Assembly (NCBI GenBank): GCA_945865295.1
Contig: CAMBDE010000009.1
Location: 1-43,912 of the forward strand
From: Chitinophaga pinensis
Lineage (GTDB): Bacteria; Bacteroidota; Bacteroidia; Chitinophagales; Chitinophagaceae
Reading direction: 5' to 3'
Length of the DNA: 43,912 nucleotides
Shown: piece by piece, positions 16,183-25,816 of the stretch
How positions within the stretch are numbered: the stretch's first letter is position 1
Layout of the letters: each line of letters opens with the position of its first letter
The notes under the pieces: model-generated
Databases searched by the model: none
What the model was told of the DNA's origin: nothing
The model's input: the letters and a program-made list of their open reading frames with translations, nothing else
Position numbers and translations under genes: made by a program

Positions 16183-16638
16183 ATGAAAAATCTAGATGCC
16201 ATCCTACCTGAATTAGCAAATTATATTGCTCATCACAACCAATCCAATAAAGCCATTTCGGAGGTTGCTGTTGGTTGGCACTTAGAGCATAGCTTATTAG
16301 TGATTAAACAAATTACTGCAACTGTAGCGCAGTCAGAACCTAAGCTGTATAAAAGTAAATTTAATGTAAAGCGTTTTGTTGTCTTTTTAACAAAGATCAT
16401 TCCAAGAGGTAAAGCAAAAGCGCCCAAAGTGGTGATCCCTGTAGATGAAATTACAATAGAGACATTGCAAGAGAGTTTAAAAAATACGTATCAAGCGATT
16501 GCATATTTAAAAGATTGTCAAGAAAAACAATATTTTATGCATCCTTCCTTTGGACAACTCAATAAAAAACAAACCATCCAATTTTTAGCGATTCATACGC
16601 AGCACCATTTAAAAATCGTTAGAGATATTTTAAAATAG
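16183..16638 (+). CDS. DinB-superfamily protein (DUF1569-like)
   Basis: The 151-aa helical protein has histidines in the DinB/YfiT positions: ‘AVGWHLEHSLLVIKQ’ near residue 30-40 and ‘FLAIHTQHHLKIVRDI’ near the C-terminus, a possible metal site. The final H-x-x-H-H motif is typical of DUF1569 proteins. The function is unknown; relatives include bacillithiol or thiol S-transferases, but no cofactor can be predicted. It lies 56 nt after the receptor gene and converges on the next gene, 7 nt apart. Confidence 0.7.
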   Translation: MKNLDAILPELANYIAHHNQSNKAISEVAVGWHLEHSLLVIKQITATVAQSEPKLYKSKFNVKRFVVFLTKIIPRGKAKAPKVVIPVDEITIETLQESLKNTYQAIAYLKDCQEKQYFMHPSFGQLNKKQTIQFLAIHTQHHLKIVRDILK

Positions 16639-16645
16639 GGTTGGT

Positions 16646-17353
16646 CTAGTTTTCATTCAATGTAGCAATACATTTTATAAAGTCCTCTTCCTTCTTTATT
16701 TTCAAATTATTTTTTTCTAGAATGCCTTTAAGCTTTGTTGCATCTGCTTTATAGAGACTTAATAAGTCCTCATTTGATTTAGGTGCTTTTTTTAAACTCA
16801 TTGATTGATCATACAAGAATAATCTAGGGAACTGCTCAATAGTTCTTAACATCGTCGCACTGCTATATGGTTTTGCCTCGGTGACTTGCACAAAAAAATA
16901 TTTCAGCAAAGTCACTTTCCCTTTTGCAAGTACTTGATAAATTGTTTTTTGATTTTGTTTTTCGTATACAGGGAAACCATATTCAAAAAAAAGTAAGTTG
17001 CCGTTTTTATTTAACTCAACTTGTTTGATGGCTGGTAACACAGCAAGTTCTTTTCCCTCAGGTGTTTTATAAATCACTTCATTGCTTAGCAAATTAATTT
17101 TTACAAGTACATTTTCATAGCGTTGCCCGGTTGCCAATACAATATCTGCTGGTAAAAATTCAGGATCAAAAAAGGGCGATCCATAATTTTCCATATCCAC
17201 ACCCATATTGACCATTTTGCCATTACCATCCATCACCAATAAAACAGATTGACCAATGTCTTTTAAACTAAAATTATTTAAAGTTTGAGCTTGGGTTAAA
17301 TGGCTGATAATTAAGAGGCTGCAAAAAAATAAGGGCTTCAATAAATATTTCAT
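16646..17353 (-). CDS. Secreted hypothetical protein
   Basis: The 235-aa product has a signal peptide ending ‘HLTQAQ’. The mature protein has a beta-rich N-terminal half containing ‘YENVLVKINLLSNEVIYKT’ and a helical lysine-rich C-terminus ‘KGILEKNNLKIKKEEDF’. This layout resembles uncharacterised Bacteroidota proteins with a strand pattern like ‘R...V.VNL.T.EI.Y..’, but I cannot name a family with certainty. It is a lone gene, divergent from pabB by 130 nt. The function is unknown. Confidence 0.65.
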   Translation of the reverse strand: MKYLLKPLFFCSLLIISHLTQAQTLNNFSLKDIGQSVLLVMDGNGKMVNMGVDMENYGSPFFDPEFLPADIVLATGQRYENVLVKINLLSNEVIYKTPEGKELAVLPAIKQVELNKNGNLLFFEYGFPVYEKQNQKTIYQVLAKGKVTLLKYFFVQVTEAKPYSSATMLRTIEQFPRLFLYDQSMSLKKAPKSNEDLLSLYKADATKLKGILEKNNLKIKKEEDFIKCIATLNEN

Positions 17354-17483
17354 GATTGGGAGATTTGTTATTTAAAAGTAAGACTTATTAAACTTATATT
17401 GCTTTTTTTAATTTTTAATTAAAAACATAAACTAATTTTAATGAACTTAAATAGATCTACTGAAATACTATAATACCTTATAA

Positions 17484-18521
17484 ATGGACTTTGTTGAACA
17501 ATTAAATCAATGGGGTCGTGAAAAAAAGCCCTTTGTTTTTCTCATTGATTTTGAACAAAAAAAACCTTTAGCTTGGCCTGCCGATCATTGCCCAGATTGG
17601 TTTCAATTTAAATTTACAAAAGCTAGTTCAGTAAAAAAGGAGCTACAAAATTCTAATATAGTAGATCAATCATTTTCATCAGTTGACAATAAGGATGTAA
17701 ATAGTGTTGAGAATAATAGTTTTATAAATAAAGCAAAACAGTCTAATGGGCTTCTGATAAAGCATCCTATAAATACTTCAGACTATCAGCATAAGTTCAA
17801 TCAAGTTATGGACGCATTGCACAAAGGAGATAGTTTTTTAATGAACTTGACCATCCCTACACCGGTCCAAAATACAGTCAATTTTCAAACCTATTTTGAC
17901 CATGCAAAATCTAAATATGTGGTTTGGTTAAAAAACGATTTCATTGCTTTCTCTCCCGAGACATTTATTCAAATTGAAGCAGGAACTATTTCGACTTTTC
18001 CAATGAAAGGCACCATTGATGCAAGTTTACCCAATGCAAAAGAATTGCTGCTCAATGACCCCAAAGAATTGGCCGAACATGCCACCATTGTAGATTTATT
18101 AAGAAATGATTTAAGTAGGGTAGCTTCCAAAGTGAGGGTCACTAATTTTAGGTACTACGAAGAGATTCCTACGCAAAGCGGCAAGATTGGTCAAGTGAGT
18201 TCAGCCATCCAGGGCGAATTACCAAAAGATTATGCAACCAGGATTGGCAGTATTTTATATGAATTATTACCTGCAGGATCGGTATCCGGTGCACCTAAAA
18301 AGAAAACCGCCGAATTAATTGCATCCATTGAGGGAACAGACCGTGGCTATTATACGGGCATTGCCGGCTATTTTGACGGTGTGGATTTAGATAGTTGTGT
18401 GCTGATTCGTTACCTTGGTGCAGACCAAGTATACCATAGTGGCGGCGGCATTACTTTTCAAAGTGATATGGCATCTGAATACCAAGAAATGATTAATAAA
18501 GTATATGTCCCAGTTTTTTGA
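17484..18521 (+). CDS. pabB: Aminodeoxychorismate synthase component I
   Basis: The enzyme aminates chorismate to 4-amino-4-deoxychorismate for folate synthesis. Key motifs are ‘IAFSPETFIQIE’, ‘FPMKGTIDA’ (Lys175 in P-x-K-G-T, the residue that marks PabB rather than anthranilate synthase, which has Ala there), ‘EHATIVDLLRNDLSRV’, and ‘AGSVSGAPKKKTAELI’. At 345 aa it is the short form lacking much of the N-terminal domain. Residues about 48-85 are unusually Asn/Ser/Lys-rich and look like a variable insert. Its stop overlaps the pabC start by 17 nt, implying coupled translation. The glutamine amidotransferase (PabA) is not in the window. Confidence 0.92.
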   Translation: MDFVEQLNQWGREKKPFVFLIDFEQKKPLAWPADHCPDWFQFKFTKASSVKKELQNSNIVDQSFSSVDNKDVNSVENNSFINKAKQSNGLLIKHPINTSDYQHKFNQVMDALHKGDSFLMNLTIPTPVQNTVNFQTYFDHAKSKYVVWLKNDFIAFSPETFIQIEAGTISTFPMKGTIDASLPNAKELLLNDPKELAEHATIVDLLRNDLSRVASKVRVTNFRYYEEIPTQSGKIGQVSSAIQGELPKDYATRIGSILYELLPAGSVSGAPKKKTAELIASIEGTDRGYYTGIAGYFDGVDLDSCVLIRYLGADQVYHSGGGITFQSDMASEYQEMINKVYVPVF

Positions 18522-19104
18522 AAGCATCCGTGTTAATGATGGCATTGCTGAAAACTTAAACTTTCATCAGGCTAGGGTCCATAAAACCTTAAATGCCTTT
18601 AATGCATCTCATAACAGCATTGAATTAACGACGATTATACAGGAATTAGTTTTACCTACGCTTGGGTTGTATAAACTGAGAATTTCCTATGATCTTAATG
18701 GCAACTATGAAGCCAAGTGCAATCCTTATCAATATAGGCAAATGAATGATTTTGCCTTAGTGGATATAAAAGGCCATCGTTACGATTATAAATATGCAAA
18801 TAGAGATTGGATCAATGAAGCCTTAGCGCAATCTGGTAAAGACGAAATTATGATGCATGATGCTGGATTCATTAAGGACTGCTCTTATACCAATATTGTA
18901 TTTTACGATGGGGTAAATTGGTACACGCCTCGTTCGCCATTATTAGAAGGTACGCAACGCGCAAAATTAATTCAGGAGGGTATTATCATTACTAAAGCAT
19001 TGCATGTAGATGAACTTCCAAATTTTCAAAAATTTAAATGCATCAATGCGATGATTCATTGGGATGCTGCATTTAATTATCCAACTCATTTAATTAATCA
19101 TTAA
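18505..19104 (+). CDS. pabC: Aminodeoxychorismate lyase, class IV PLP enzyme
   Basis: PabC converts aminodeoxychorismate to 4-aminobenzoate and pyruvate. The 199-aa protein is a shortened fold-type IV enzyme. ‘RYDYKYANRDWI’ aligns with the catalytic-lysine segment of E. coli PabC (Lys96 here), and ‘DAGFIKDCSYTNIVFYDG’ with the following ‘YTPRSPLLEGTQRAKLI’ is the class IV cofactor region. The usual Glu in G-x-x-x-E is replaced by Lys, as I recall for many Bacteroidota homologues. The 17-nt overlap with pabB strongly supports the assignment. Confidence 0.87.
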   Translation: MSQFFESIRVNDGIAENLNFHQARVHKTLNAFNASHNSIELTTIIQELVLPTLGLYKLRISYDLNGNYEAKCNPYQYRQMNDFALVDIKGHRYDYKYANRDWINEALAQSGKDEIMMHDAGFIKDCSYTNIVFYDGVNWYTPRSPLLEGTQRAKLIQEGIIITKALHVDELPNFQKFKCINAMIHWDAAFNYPTHLINH

Positions 19105-19125
19105 TTTCATGTAAATCTAGTTCAC

Positions 19126-20397
19126 ATGATGATTGCCTTAGCGTTCATTTTTATTATTGGGTATCTTTTAATCACCTTAGAACATGCTATCCATATTAAT
19201 AAATCGGCTATTGCATTAATCACGGCTGTACTTTGTTGGACCGTTTTAGTAATGAATCCCGCGAACAAGGATGCAGCATTAGGATCGCTTGGGCATCATT
19301 TTAGCGGTGTTGCTGAAATTGTTTTTTTCCTTTTAGGTGCTATGACCATTGTTGAGCTGATTGATGCCCATGATGGGTTTCAGAATATCACAGAAAAAAT
19401 CAAAACAACCCATAAGTCAAAATTTATTTGGACCATTTCACTTGTTACATTTTTTCTTTCTGCAGTCCTTGATAATCTTACAAGTACCATAGTGATGATA
19501 TCCATTGTCAATAAACTAGTAAAAGACAAGACGGTAAAATGGCATTTACTAGGCTTGGTCGTGATTTCCTCAAATGCAGGCGGGGCATGGAGTCCAATAG
19601 GAGATGTGACTACAACCATGTTATGGATAGGACATCAAATAACGCCATTGAATATCATCAAAGAAACATTCTTAGCAAGTTTAACTTGTATGGTTGTTCC
19701 AACTTTGATCATCAATTACAGAATCAAAGGAAGTATCCTATTAGAAGATAAAGTGACAATCAATCAAAATGTAATCTCAACATCTTTTGATAGAAATTTA
19801 GTTTTCTTTTTTGGCGTATCCTGTTTGTTATTCGTTCCATTTTTTAAAGCTATCACCGAACTTCCTCCCTATTTGGGCATGTTATTTAGCTTAGGCATCA
19901 TGTGGGTGCTAACAGAGCTCATGCATCATAACAAAGTGTCAGATGAAAAAGGTAATTTATCAGTAAGTCATGCACTCAGGAAAATAGATACCCCAAGTAT
20001 TTTATTTTTTGTTGGAATTTTAATGAGTATTGCTGCATTAGAACAAGTTGGGTTGCTTACAAGTCTTGCAGCTTATTTTGATCATCAATTTAATGATATC
20101 AAAATCATCGCCATTGTAATAGGGCTTTTGTCCTCGATAGTTGACAACGTACCAATGGTAGCTGCTTTACAAAGTATGTACAGTTTGAATATGTATCCTA
20201 CAGACCATTATTTTTGGGAATTTTTGGCCTATACTGCAGGTACTGGAGGCTCTGTTTTAATTATTGGCTCAGCAGCCGGAGTAGCTGTAATGGGTATCGA
20301 AAAAATAGACTTCTTTTGGTACCTCAAAAACATCAGCTGGATCGCATTGATAGGATTTATAGCTGGTGCCTTGGTTTTTATCCTACAAAATGCTTAA
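19126..20397 (+). CDS. nhaD: Na+/H+ antiporter, NhaD type
   Basis: The 423-aa inner membrane protein has about 11-12 hydrophobic helices. The diagnostic ‘VISSNAGGAWSPIGDVTTTM’ stretch, together with ‘LDNLTSTIVM’ and the later ‘SSIVDNVPMVAAL’, are the D-N-x-T/P repeats of the IT/ArsB-NhaD superfamily. ‘HHFSGVAEIVFFLLGAMTIVELIDAH’ is typical of NhaD. It exports Na+ (or Li+) in exchange for protons. It lies 21 nt after pabC and 30 nt before the pirin gene; co-transcription is possible though functionally unrelated. Confidence 0.9.
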   Translation: MMIALAFIFIIGYLLITLEHAIHINKSAIALITAVLCWTVLVMNPANKDAALGSLGHHFSGVAEIVFFLLGAMTIVELIDAHDGFQNITEKIKTTHKSKFIWTISLVTFFLSAVLDNLTSTIVMISIVNKLVKDKTVKWHLLGLVVISSNAGGAWSPIGDVTTTMLWIGHQITPLNIIKETFLASLTCMVVPTLIINYRIKGSILLEDKVTINQNVISTSFDRNLVFFFGVSCLLFVPFFKAITELPPYLGMLFSLGIMWVLTELMHHNKVSDEKGNLSVSHALRKIDTPSILFFVGILMSIAALEQVGLLTSLAAYFDHQFNDIKIIAIVIGLLSSIVDNVPMVAALQSMYSLNMYPTDHYFWEFLAYTAGTGGSVLIIGSAAGVAVMGIEKIDFFWYLKNISWIALIGFIAGALVFILQNA

Positions 20398-20427
20398 TTT
20401 TGATGTTGAAACATTGAAAAGTTATTT

Positions 20428-21159
20428 ATGCAAACAGTATTACATACCGCAGGTTCAAGAGGTGATGCCAACCATGGTTGGTTACATAGCAAACACAGTT
20501 TTAGTTTTGCAAATTATTACAATCCAGAAAAAACACATTTTGGGGTACTACGTGTATTGAATGATGATTTTGTTGCAGCGGGTATGGGTTTTGGATTGCA
20601 TCCACATGACAATATGGAAATTATTTCTATTCCGTTGGAAGGTGATTTAGCACACGAGGATAGCATGGGCAATCAAACAGTCATCCAACACGGAGACATC
20701 CAAGTGATGAGTGCAGGCACCGGTGTTAAGCATAGTGAGTTCAATCACAATAAAGATAAGCCAGTTAAATTTTTACAAATTTGGGTGATGCCTAATAAAA
20801 AGAATGTAACACCTCGTTATGATCAAATCACATTGGATCCTGCAAATCGAATCAACAAATTAGAGCAAATACTTTCTCCAAATGCAGATGATGCTGGTGT
20901 GTGGATTCATCAAGACGCCTGGTTTCATATAGGTAAATTTGATCTTGACTTTACTACAACCAATAATTTAAAAAAAGCGGGTAATGGAATTTATGCGTTT
21001 GTGTTATATGGCGCATTTGAAGTTGCTGGTCAAAAATTAGAAGAAAGAGACGCACTAGGCATGACAGAAATAGACGCTATCAATGATTCAATTGATATTA
21101 AAGCATTAACAGATCATGCAGAAATATTGTTAATGGAAATACCAATGCAATTAGCTTAA
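20428..21159 (+). CDS. Pirin family protein (cupin, quercetinase-like)
   Basis: The 243-aa protein has the pirin bicupin pattern. The metal ligands are seen in ‘FGLHPHDNMEIISIPLEG’ (His58, His60) and ‘SAGTGVKHSEFN’ (His102, Glu104), matching the human pirin His/His/His/Glu spacing. Length equals the YhhW-like bacterial group, some of which cleave quercetin. The N-terminal ‘RGDANHGWLHSKHSFSF’ is also typical. The physiological role here is unknown; a redox or stress role is possible. It is the last gene before the convergent TonB receptor operon. Confidence 0.9.
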   Translation: MQTVLHTAGSRGDANHGWLHSKHSFSFANYYNPEKTHFGVLRVLNDDFVAAGMGFGLHPHDNMEIISIPLEGDLAHEDSMGNQTVIQHGDIQVMSAGTGVKHSEFNHNKDKPVKFLQIWVMPNKKNVTPRYDQITLDPANRINKLEQILSPNADDAGVWIHQDAWFHIGKFDLDFTTTNNLKKAGNGIYAFVLYGAFEVAGQKLEERDALGMTEIDAINDSIDIKALTDHAEILLMEIPMQLA

Positions 21160-21193
21160 TGCAAGCAATAGAATAGTTGCGCCAATTTCTTTT

Positions 21194-23275
21194 TTATAAA
21201 TTGAATTGTACTAATAAGGAATAAGTGCGTCCCATTGCATAGATGCCTGAGCCATGGGTTTTGTACTTTTCATTCAATAGATTGATACTCCCTAGCTGTA
21301 TAAATACATTTTTAAATTGTTGATTCAAACTAATATTAAATACATTCCAACTAGGTGTTCCATTTGAACCAATTCGGTTATCATCTTTATCTCCCTGTGC
21401 CAAACGATCTTGCTTTCCTGCAAACAAATGCTGTACTAGTATTTGTGTATTATTTTTTTTCCATGCTAATTCTTGTTGGCCAAACAATGGTGGGATACGC
21501 CTCATTGGTTCATTCTTTGTTTCATTTTGACCATAGGTATAGGTTAAATTGCTAGACCATTTTAATTGCTGATTCAATTGCAGCGCAATATTCGTTTCAA
21601 ATCCTTTAATATAAGAAGTATCTGAATTTTGTTTAGAGTAAACTTGGTATCCGTTGATTATACTGCCAGTTACTTTTTGTCTTGTGATGATGTCTTTTAA
21701 ATTTAAATAAAAACCACTTAAATCAAATTGCACCAATTTTGTATTTAATTTATATCCCAATTCATAATGTAATGACTTTTCTGGTTCTAAACTATTACTA
21801 GGTAGCTCATATCTAAAATCAACAATACCTAATGTACCCATATCATCAATATTGGGTGCACGGTAACCAGAAGATAGGGAAGCATATACTAAATTAGTGG
21901 TATTTAATTTATAGGAGATGCCTGCATTTCCAACCAATGCAGAGGGATTTATATTTACTTGTCCTATACTTGTATCTGTTAATTGAATTCCAAAACGATT
22001 ATATCTAAGACCTGCCTCGATATGCCATTTTTTCAAATCTATTTTATGCAAATTAAAAACTGAAAAACTTTTGTAGCTACTATTGTTTGGATACAGTCCT
22101 CTTTTACTCACAGAAATACCTGTAGTTAAATTTTTATCTATAAGTGCACTCTTAATTTTATCTGCATTATAATCTATCCCCGAATTGATTTGCCAATTTT
22201 TTGTAGGATTAGAATACAGGTCAACGCTTGTTCCATTAGAGTTCACTTGGTCTATCTCGTATTTGTAAATGATATTGTTTAATTTATTGCTTTCTCTTTC
22301 CTCATTTGAATATTGGAAAGACTGAGTAACTTTGATTTTAGAAAGGTATTTGGATGATAAGTTTTTTTCCCATTGAATAGACTGGATATTTCTTTCTTGC
22401 TTAGCAATTTTATTTACTTTAAAACTCTCCAATAATACCTTATGGTAAATAGGAACATCTTTTTGTATAAAAAAGCGAGATGAAATGGTTATTTCCCCTG
22501 CTTTGTTCAATTGTATTCTAGCAATGATATTCACCCCTGTTTCATCATATCCACTTGGACTTTGTACACCTACATTTTTTCCTCCAACAAGGTCACCAAA
22601 ATTTCTTAAGGTGATGCCTGATTGTATAGCAAAGTTTTTTTGACTATACTGGACCGCGGCTCTTGCGGTTTTTTCCATGTCTTGTCCTAAATATTTAAGT
22701 GTAGTACTACTGTTCCATGTCTTTTTTTGATTGTACATCGGCCTATAAGAATGCAAATGAATCACCCCGCCAATGGCATCAGAACCATATTCAACAGAGC
22801 CTGTTCCCTTACTTACTTCAATTTGGTTGATGGTATACAAATCGATATTATTTAAATATTGATTGGGTCCATACCTGAATGTGGCATTATTAAGACGGAC
22901 ACCGTCCAACATCAATAAGGTTTGATTGCCTGTTAAACCTCTAATAAATGCAGAGCCTCCGCCATGATTTGTTTTCTGAACAAAAACCCCCGAGCTACCC
23001 ATTAGGGCCTCAGGGGTTGTTCTATAATTCCCAAATTTTATCGAAGCAGCATTTTTTTGAACCAAACTATACGGCAGATTGATCTTGTTTTTTTGAACCA
23101 ACCTGCTTTTTACTTTAATAGAATCTAAAAAAATATAACTCGTATCATTCAAACGGCTTTTATTATTCGCGTTGACCCTGATAACACCATAACTATGACA
23201 AAATAAGAAAGTTAAAATACAAACTAACTTAGTTAATTTTTTCCATTTTAAATGTTGTGTCATCTCCTTCTTCAT
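21194..23275 (-). CDS. TonB-dependent receptor downstream of the phosphoesterase pair
   Basis: The 693-aa outer membrane receptor has a signal-anchor-like N-terminus, a short linker and a plug (about 60-180): ‘GGGSAFIRGLTGNQTLLMLD’, ‘GVRLNNATFRYGPNQYLN’ and ‘VEYGSDAIGGVIHLHS’. The barrel ends in ‘GRTYSLLVQFNL’. The plug style is that of cobalamin, haem or siderophore receptors (BtuB/haemoglobin type), not SusC. It is the last gene of a minus-strand cluster behind two exported phosphoesterases (gap 91 nt), so it may import their product or a metal they need. The first ATG is used; an alternative is the ATG four codons later. Confidence 0.88.
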   Translation of the reverse strand: MKKEMTQHLKWKKLTKLVCILTFLFCHSYGVIRVNANNKSRLNDTSYIFLDSIKVKSRLVQKNKINLPYSLVQKNAASIKFGNYRTTPEALMGSSGVFVQKTNHGGGSAFIRGLTGNQTLLMLDGVRLNNATFRYGPNQYLNNIDLYTINQIEVSKGTGSVEYGSDAIGGVIHLHSYRPMYNQKKTWNSSTTLKYLGQDMEKTARAAVQYSQKNFAIQSGITLRNFGDLVGGKNVGVQSPSGYDETGVNIIARIQLNKAGEITISSRFFIQKDVPIYHKVLLESFKVNKIAKQERNIQSIQWEKNLSSKYLSKIKVTQSFQYSNEERESNKLNNIIYKYEIDQVNSNGTSVDLYSNPTKNWQINSGIDYNADKIKSALIDKNLTTGISVSKRGLYPNNSSYKSFSVFNLHKIDLKKWHIEAGLRYNRFGIQLTDTSIGQVNINPSALVGNAGISYKLNTTNLVYASLSSGYRAPNIDDMGTLGIVDFRYELPSNSLEPEKSLHYELGYKLNTKLVQFDLSGFYLNLKDIITRQKVTGSIINGYQVYSKQNSDTSYIKGFETNIALQLNQQLKWSSNLTYTYGQNETKNEPMRRIPPLFGQQELAWKKNNTQILVQHLFAGKQDRLAQGDKDDNRIGSNGTPSWNVFNISLNQQFKNVFIQLGSINLLNEKYKTHGSGIYAMGRTYSLLVQFNL

Positions 23276-23366
23276 CTTTTATTAAATTCATTCATCAAAG
23301 AATACAAGCTATTCAAAATCAAACAATTTTTCGTTTTGTTTCTAAATAGAGCATCAATGTTATTAT

Positions 23367-25772
23367 CTAATCAATTATCTTAATAAAAGCACTTCTTTTA
23401 GGTGCTGGCATTTCACTATTGATGCCCTTGATTGCTTTCCAAAGAATTTGATTAAATAACAAGTCTGGCACTTTATCTTCCTTGCTAAAATCTAAACCTT
23501 CGCTCAATTTAGACAAAGCGTCTACTTTGATATTTCTTTCATTGATATCAACCAAAGGACTGATGGCATTAAATGGTGTCTTATTTACTTTCGTATCAAA
23601 TGATCTCCACATTGGTTCTGCTGCTGCATCATATTGACTCATTGGAGGTAAGCCAAGGATCAGCTCCATTGTTCTAAGCATACTCGAAGTAGAATACATG
23701 GTATGATCTACAAACCCTCTTTTAACAAAACCTCCAGCAACATAGGCTGTTGAACGATGCGCATCTACATGGTCTGCGCCGTTTTGAGCATCATCTTCTA
23801 AAATAAAGATGGCTATCTTATCCCAAATTGGATGCTTACTTAAATATTCTACAAATAAACCTACTGCGTAATCATTGTCTGCAACATGCGCAAATGGAGT
23901 TGGTCTTCCTACTCTAGTGCCTTCTGTATGGTCATTGATGAAGCGCATCGTATTTAACGCAGGAACTTGGTTGATGGCATACAAGGAATCAAAATCTCTT
24001 TTCCATTGGTAGAATCTTGATGTGTCTCTTACTTTTTCATCCCAGCTTGTGAAATAAGGACAAAATTTACCTTGTAATGTTGGATAATTTGCTTTGTAGT
24101 CATCTGCAAATTCTCCGTAGGTTCTAAAGCTAACTCTTGCTTTTAATGCATGATCCCATAAAAATCCACCTTTAGGAGAAGCTATATTTTTTTGTCCTTC
24201 ATAATCATAAGTACCTCCACGTCCGCCATAACTAGTAACCCAAGTTTTTTCATTGTAATCGTTCGCATAAGCCCCCATACTCCAACTATGTCCGTCTGCA
24301 CTTACTTCTGCATCTACATAAAAATTATCTAACAACACAAATTGCTCAGCAATAGCGTGTTGATTTGGCGTAATGTTTCTACCAAAAAGCAATAAACTGC
24401 TATCTCCGTTTCCTTGCGGTAAATCACTTAATACTTGATCATAAGTTCTGTTCTCTTTGATCATATAAAATACATGTTTGATAGGAGAGCTATCGCCAAC
24501 ATTTTTCGGGATTGGATTGCCTTGCATACCAGAGGTAGACAATTCTTTATTTTTATTATACGGCGTATTTAAATATACTTGCTTAGTTAAGCTAATTAGT
24601 TCTGCTGTAGTTGGTTCCTTGAATATAGAAAGTGTACCCTTAAATAAACCACCAATATATTCTATTGGCGCTGGCTTCGCTTTAACATCACCAGCTTGGT
24701 AGTTGACTGTTTGTTTTCTTTGAATTGGATTTGGTCCATTTGGATTTGCTTTTGAACTCAATCCTTTACCATTGGTTACAAATAGGGTGTTGCCTACTAT
24801 TTTTAAATTAGTTGGATACCAACCTGTTGGGATAAATCCAATACTTGAGCTAAATCCTTTTTTTGTAACATCAAATACCGCTAAATTATTGTTATCGGCA
24901 TTGGCTACATACAATCTTGATTCAGTTTCATTTAAAGCTAAACCATTAGTGGTTGAGCCATTCGGTGCATTTGCAAATAAAGCACAATTTAAAACTTCTA
25001 CAATATTGAGTGTTTTTGTATCAACTACTGCTACACTATTGTCGTTCGCATTCGCCACATATAAATAGCTTCCGTTTTTAGTTAACAACAATTCATTAGG
25101 ATTATCACCGATGGCTATTTTTTTAGTTGTTTGTTTTGTTTCTGTATTCCAAATTAACAATTGGTCCTTCCCCCATAAAGAAATGTACAATTGTTTTTTA
25201 TCAGCACTAAGTAGACAAGTATATGCTTCACTACCTAAAGGGTAAACAACGAAGTTCTTGGTTGTTAAATTAATTTCATACAAACTATTATTTTCTTTTG
25301 ATACTACATACATTGTGTTTGTTGCATCATTGATACATAATCCTGTTGGTGAAATTCTTACAGGCCACTTTCCTCCTAATTTGATGGAGTCAACTAACTT
25401 TAATTTGTTAGATGCAATTGCATATTTTAAAATCCAATTGTCATTACCACCACTTGCGTATAAAAATTGATTATCTGCACTAAAGCTTAAACCATACCAA
25501 CTTTTAGGAGTTGTTGCATAGTCTAATATTGTTTGTTTTGCAATATCTACTAAGTGGATGCCTTGTGTGCTTTGTCCATTATTGGTGATAGCTGCAAATT
25601 TTTTATTTGGACTTACCACAATATTAAGTGGCAAATCTTCTAATGGCAACTGCTTCCCAATAGGGCTTAATTTCCAATTATTTGGCAAAACGGTTTGTTT
25701 CATTTGAGCAATACTTGTCATAGCCGCAAGCATACTAGCTGCTACACAAATAAGCGTGAATTTCATTTTCAT
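23367..25772 (-). CDS. Exported YncE-like beta-propeller/phosphoesterase fusion, paralogue 1
   Basis: The 801-aa product has a signal peptide (to about residue 23), then YVTN/YncE-type propeller repeats (about 45-335, for example ‘LYVANANDNSVAVVDTKTLN’). A C-terminal phosphoesterase domain of the phospholipase C/acid phosphatase AcpA superfamily follows from about 428. ‘SPIKHVFYMIKENRTYDQV’ gives the ENR-T/S-(F/Y)D motif with Thr443 as likely nucleophile, and ‘FILEDDAQNGADHVDAHRST’ gives the D-x-x-x-H metal site. It acts in the periplasm or at the surface, hydrolysing a phosphoester of unknown type. It lies 44 nt after paralogue 2 and is likely co-transcribed with it. Confidence 0.88.
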   Translation of the reverse strand: MKMKFTLICVAASMLAAMTSIAQMKQTVLPNNWKLSPIGKQLPLEDLPLNIVVSPNKKFAAITNNGQSTQGIHLVDIAKQTILDYATTPKSWYGLSFSADNQFLYASGGNDNWILKYAIASNKLKLVDSIKLGGKWPVRISPTGLCINDATNTMYVVSKENNSLYEINLTTKNFVVYPLGSEAYTCLLSADKKQLYISLWGKDQLLIWNTETKQTTKKIAIGDNPNELLLTKNGSYLYVANANDNSVAVVDTKTLNIVEVLNCALFANAPNGSTTNGLALNETESRLYVANADNNNLAVFDVTKKGFSSSIGFIPTGWYPTNLKIVGNTLFVTNGKGLSSKANPNGPNPIQRKQTVNYQAGDVKAKPAPIEYIGGLFKGTLSIFKEPTTAELISLTKQVYLNTPYNKNKELSTSGMQGNPIPKNVGDSSPIKHVFYMIKENRTYDQVLSDLPQGNGDSSLLLFGRNITPNQHAIAEQFVLLDNFYVDAEVSADGHSWSMGAYANDYNEKTWVTSYGGRGGTYDYEGQKNIASPKGGFLWDHALKARVSFRTYGEFADDYKANYPTLQGKFCPYFTSWDEKVRDTSRFYQWKRDFDSLYAINQVPALNTMRFINDHTEGTRVGRPTPFAHVADNDYAVGLFVEYLSKHPIWDKIAIFILEDDAQNGADHVDAHRSTAYVAGGFVKRGFVDHTMYSTSSMLRTMELILGLPPMSQYDAAAEPMWRSFDTKVNKTPFNAISPLVDINERNIKVDALSKLSEGLDFSKEDKVPDLLFNQILWKAIKGINSEMPAPKRSAFIKIID

Positions 25773-25816
25773 AAACTGCTGATTATTGATTAATAAATTT
25801 AAGGATACATTGAATA

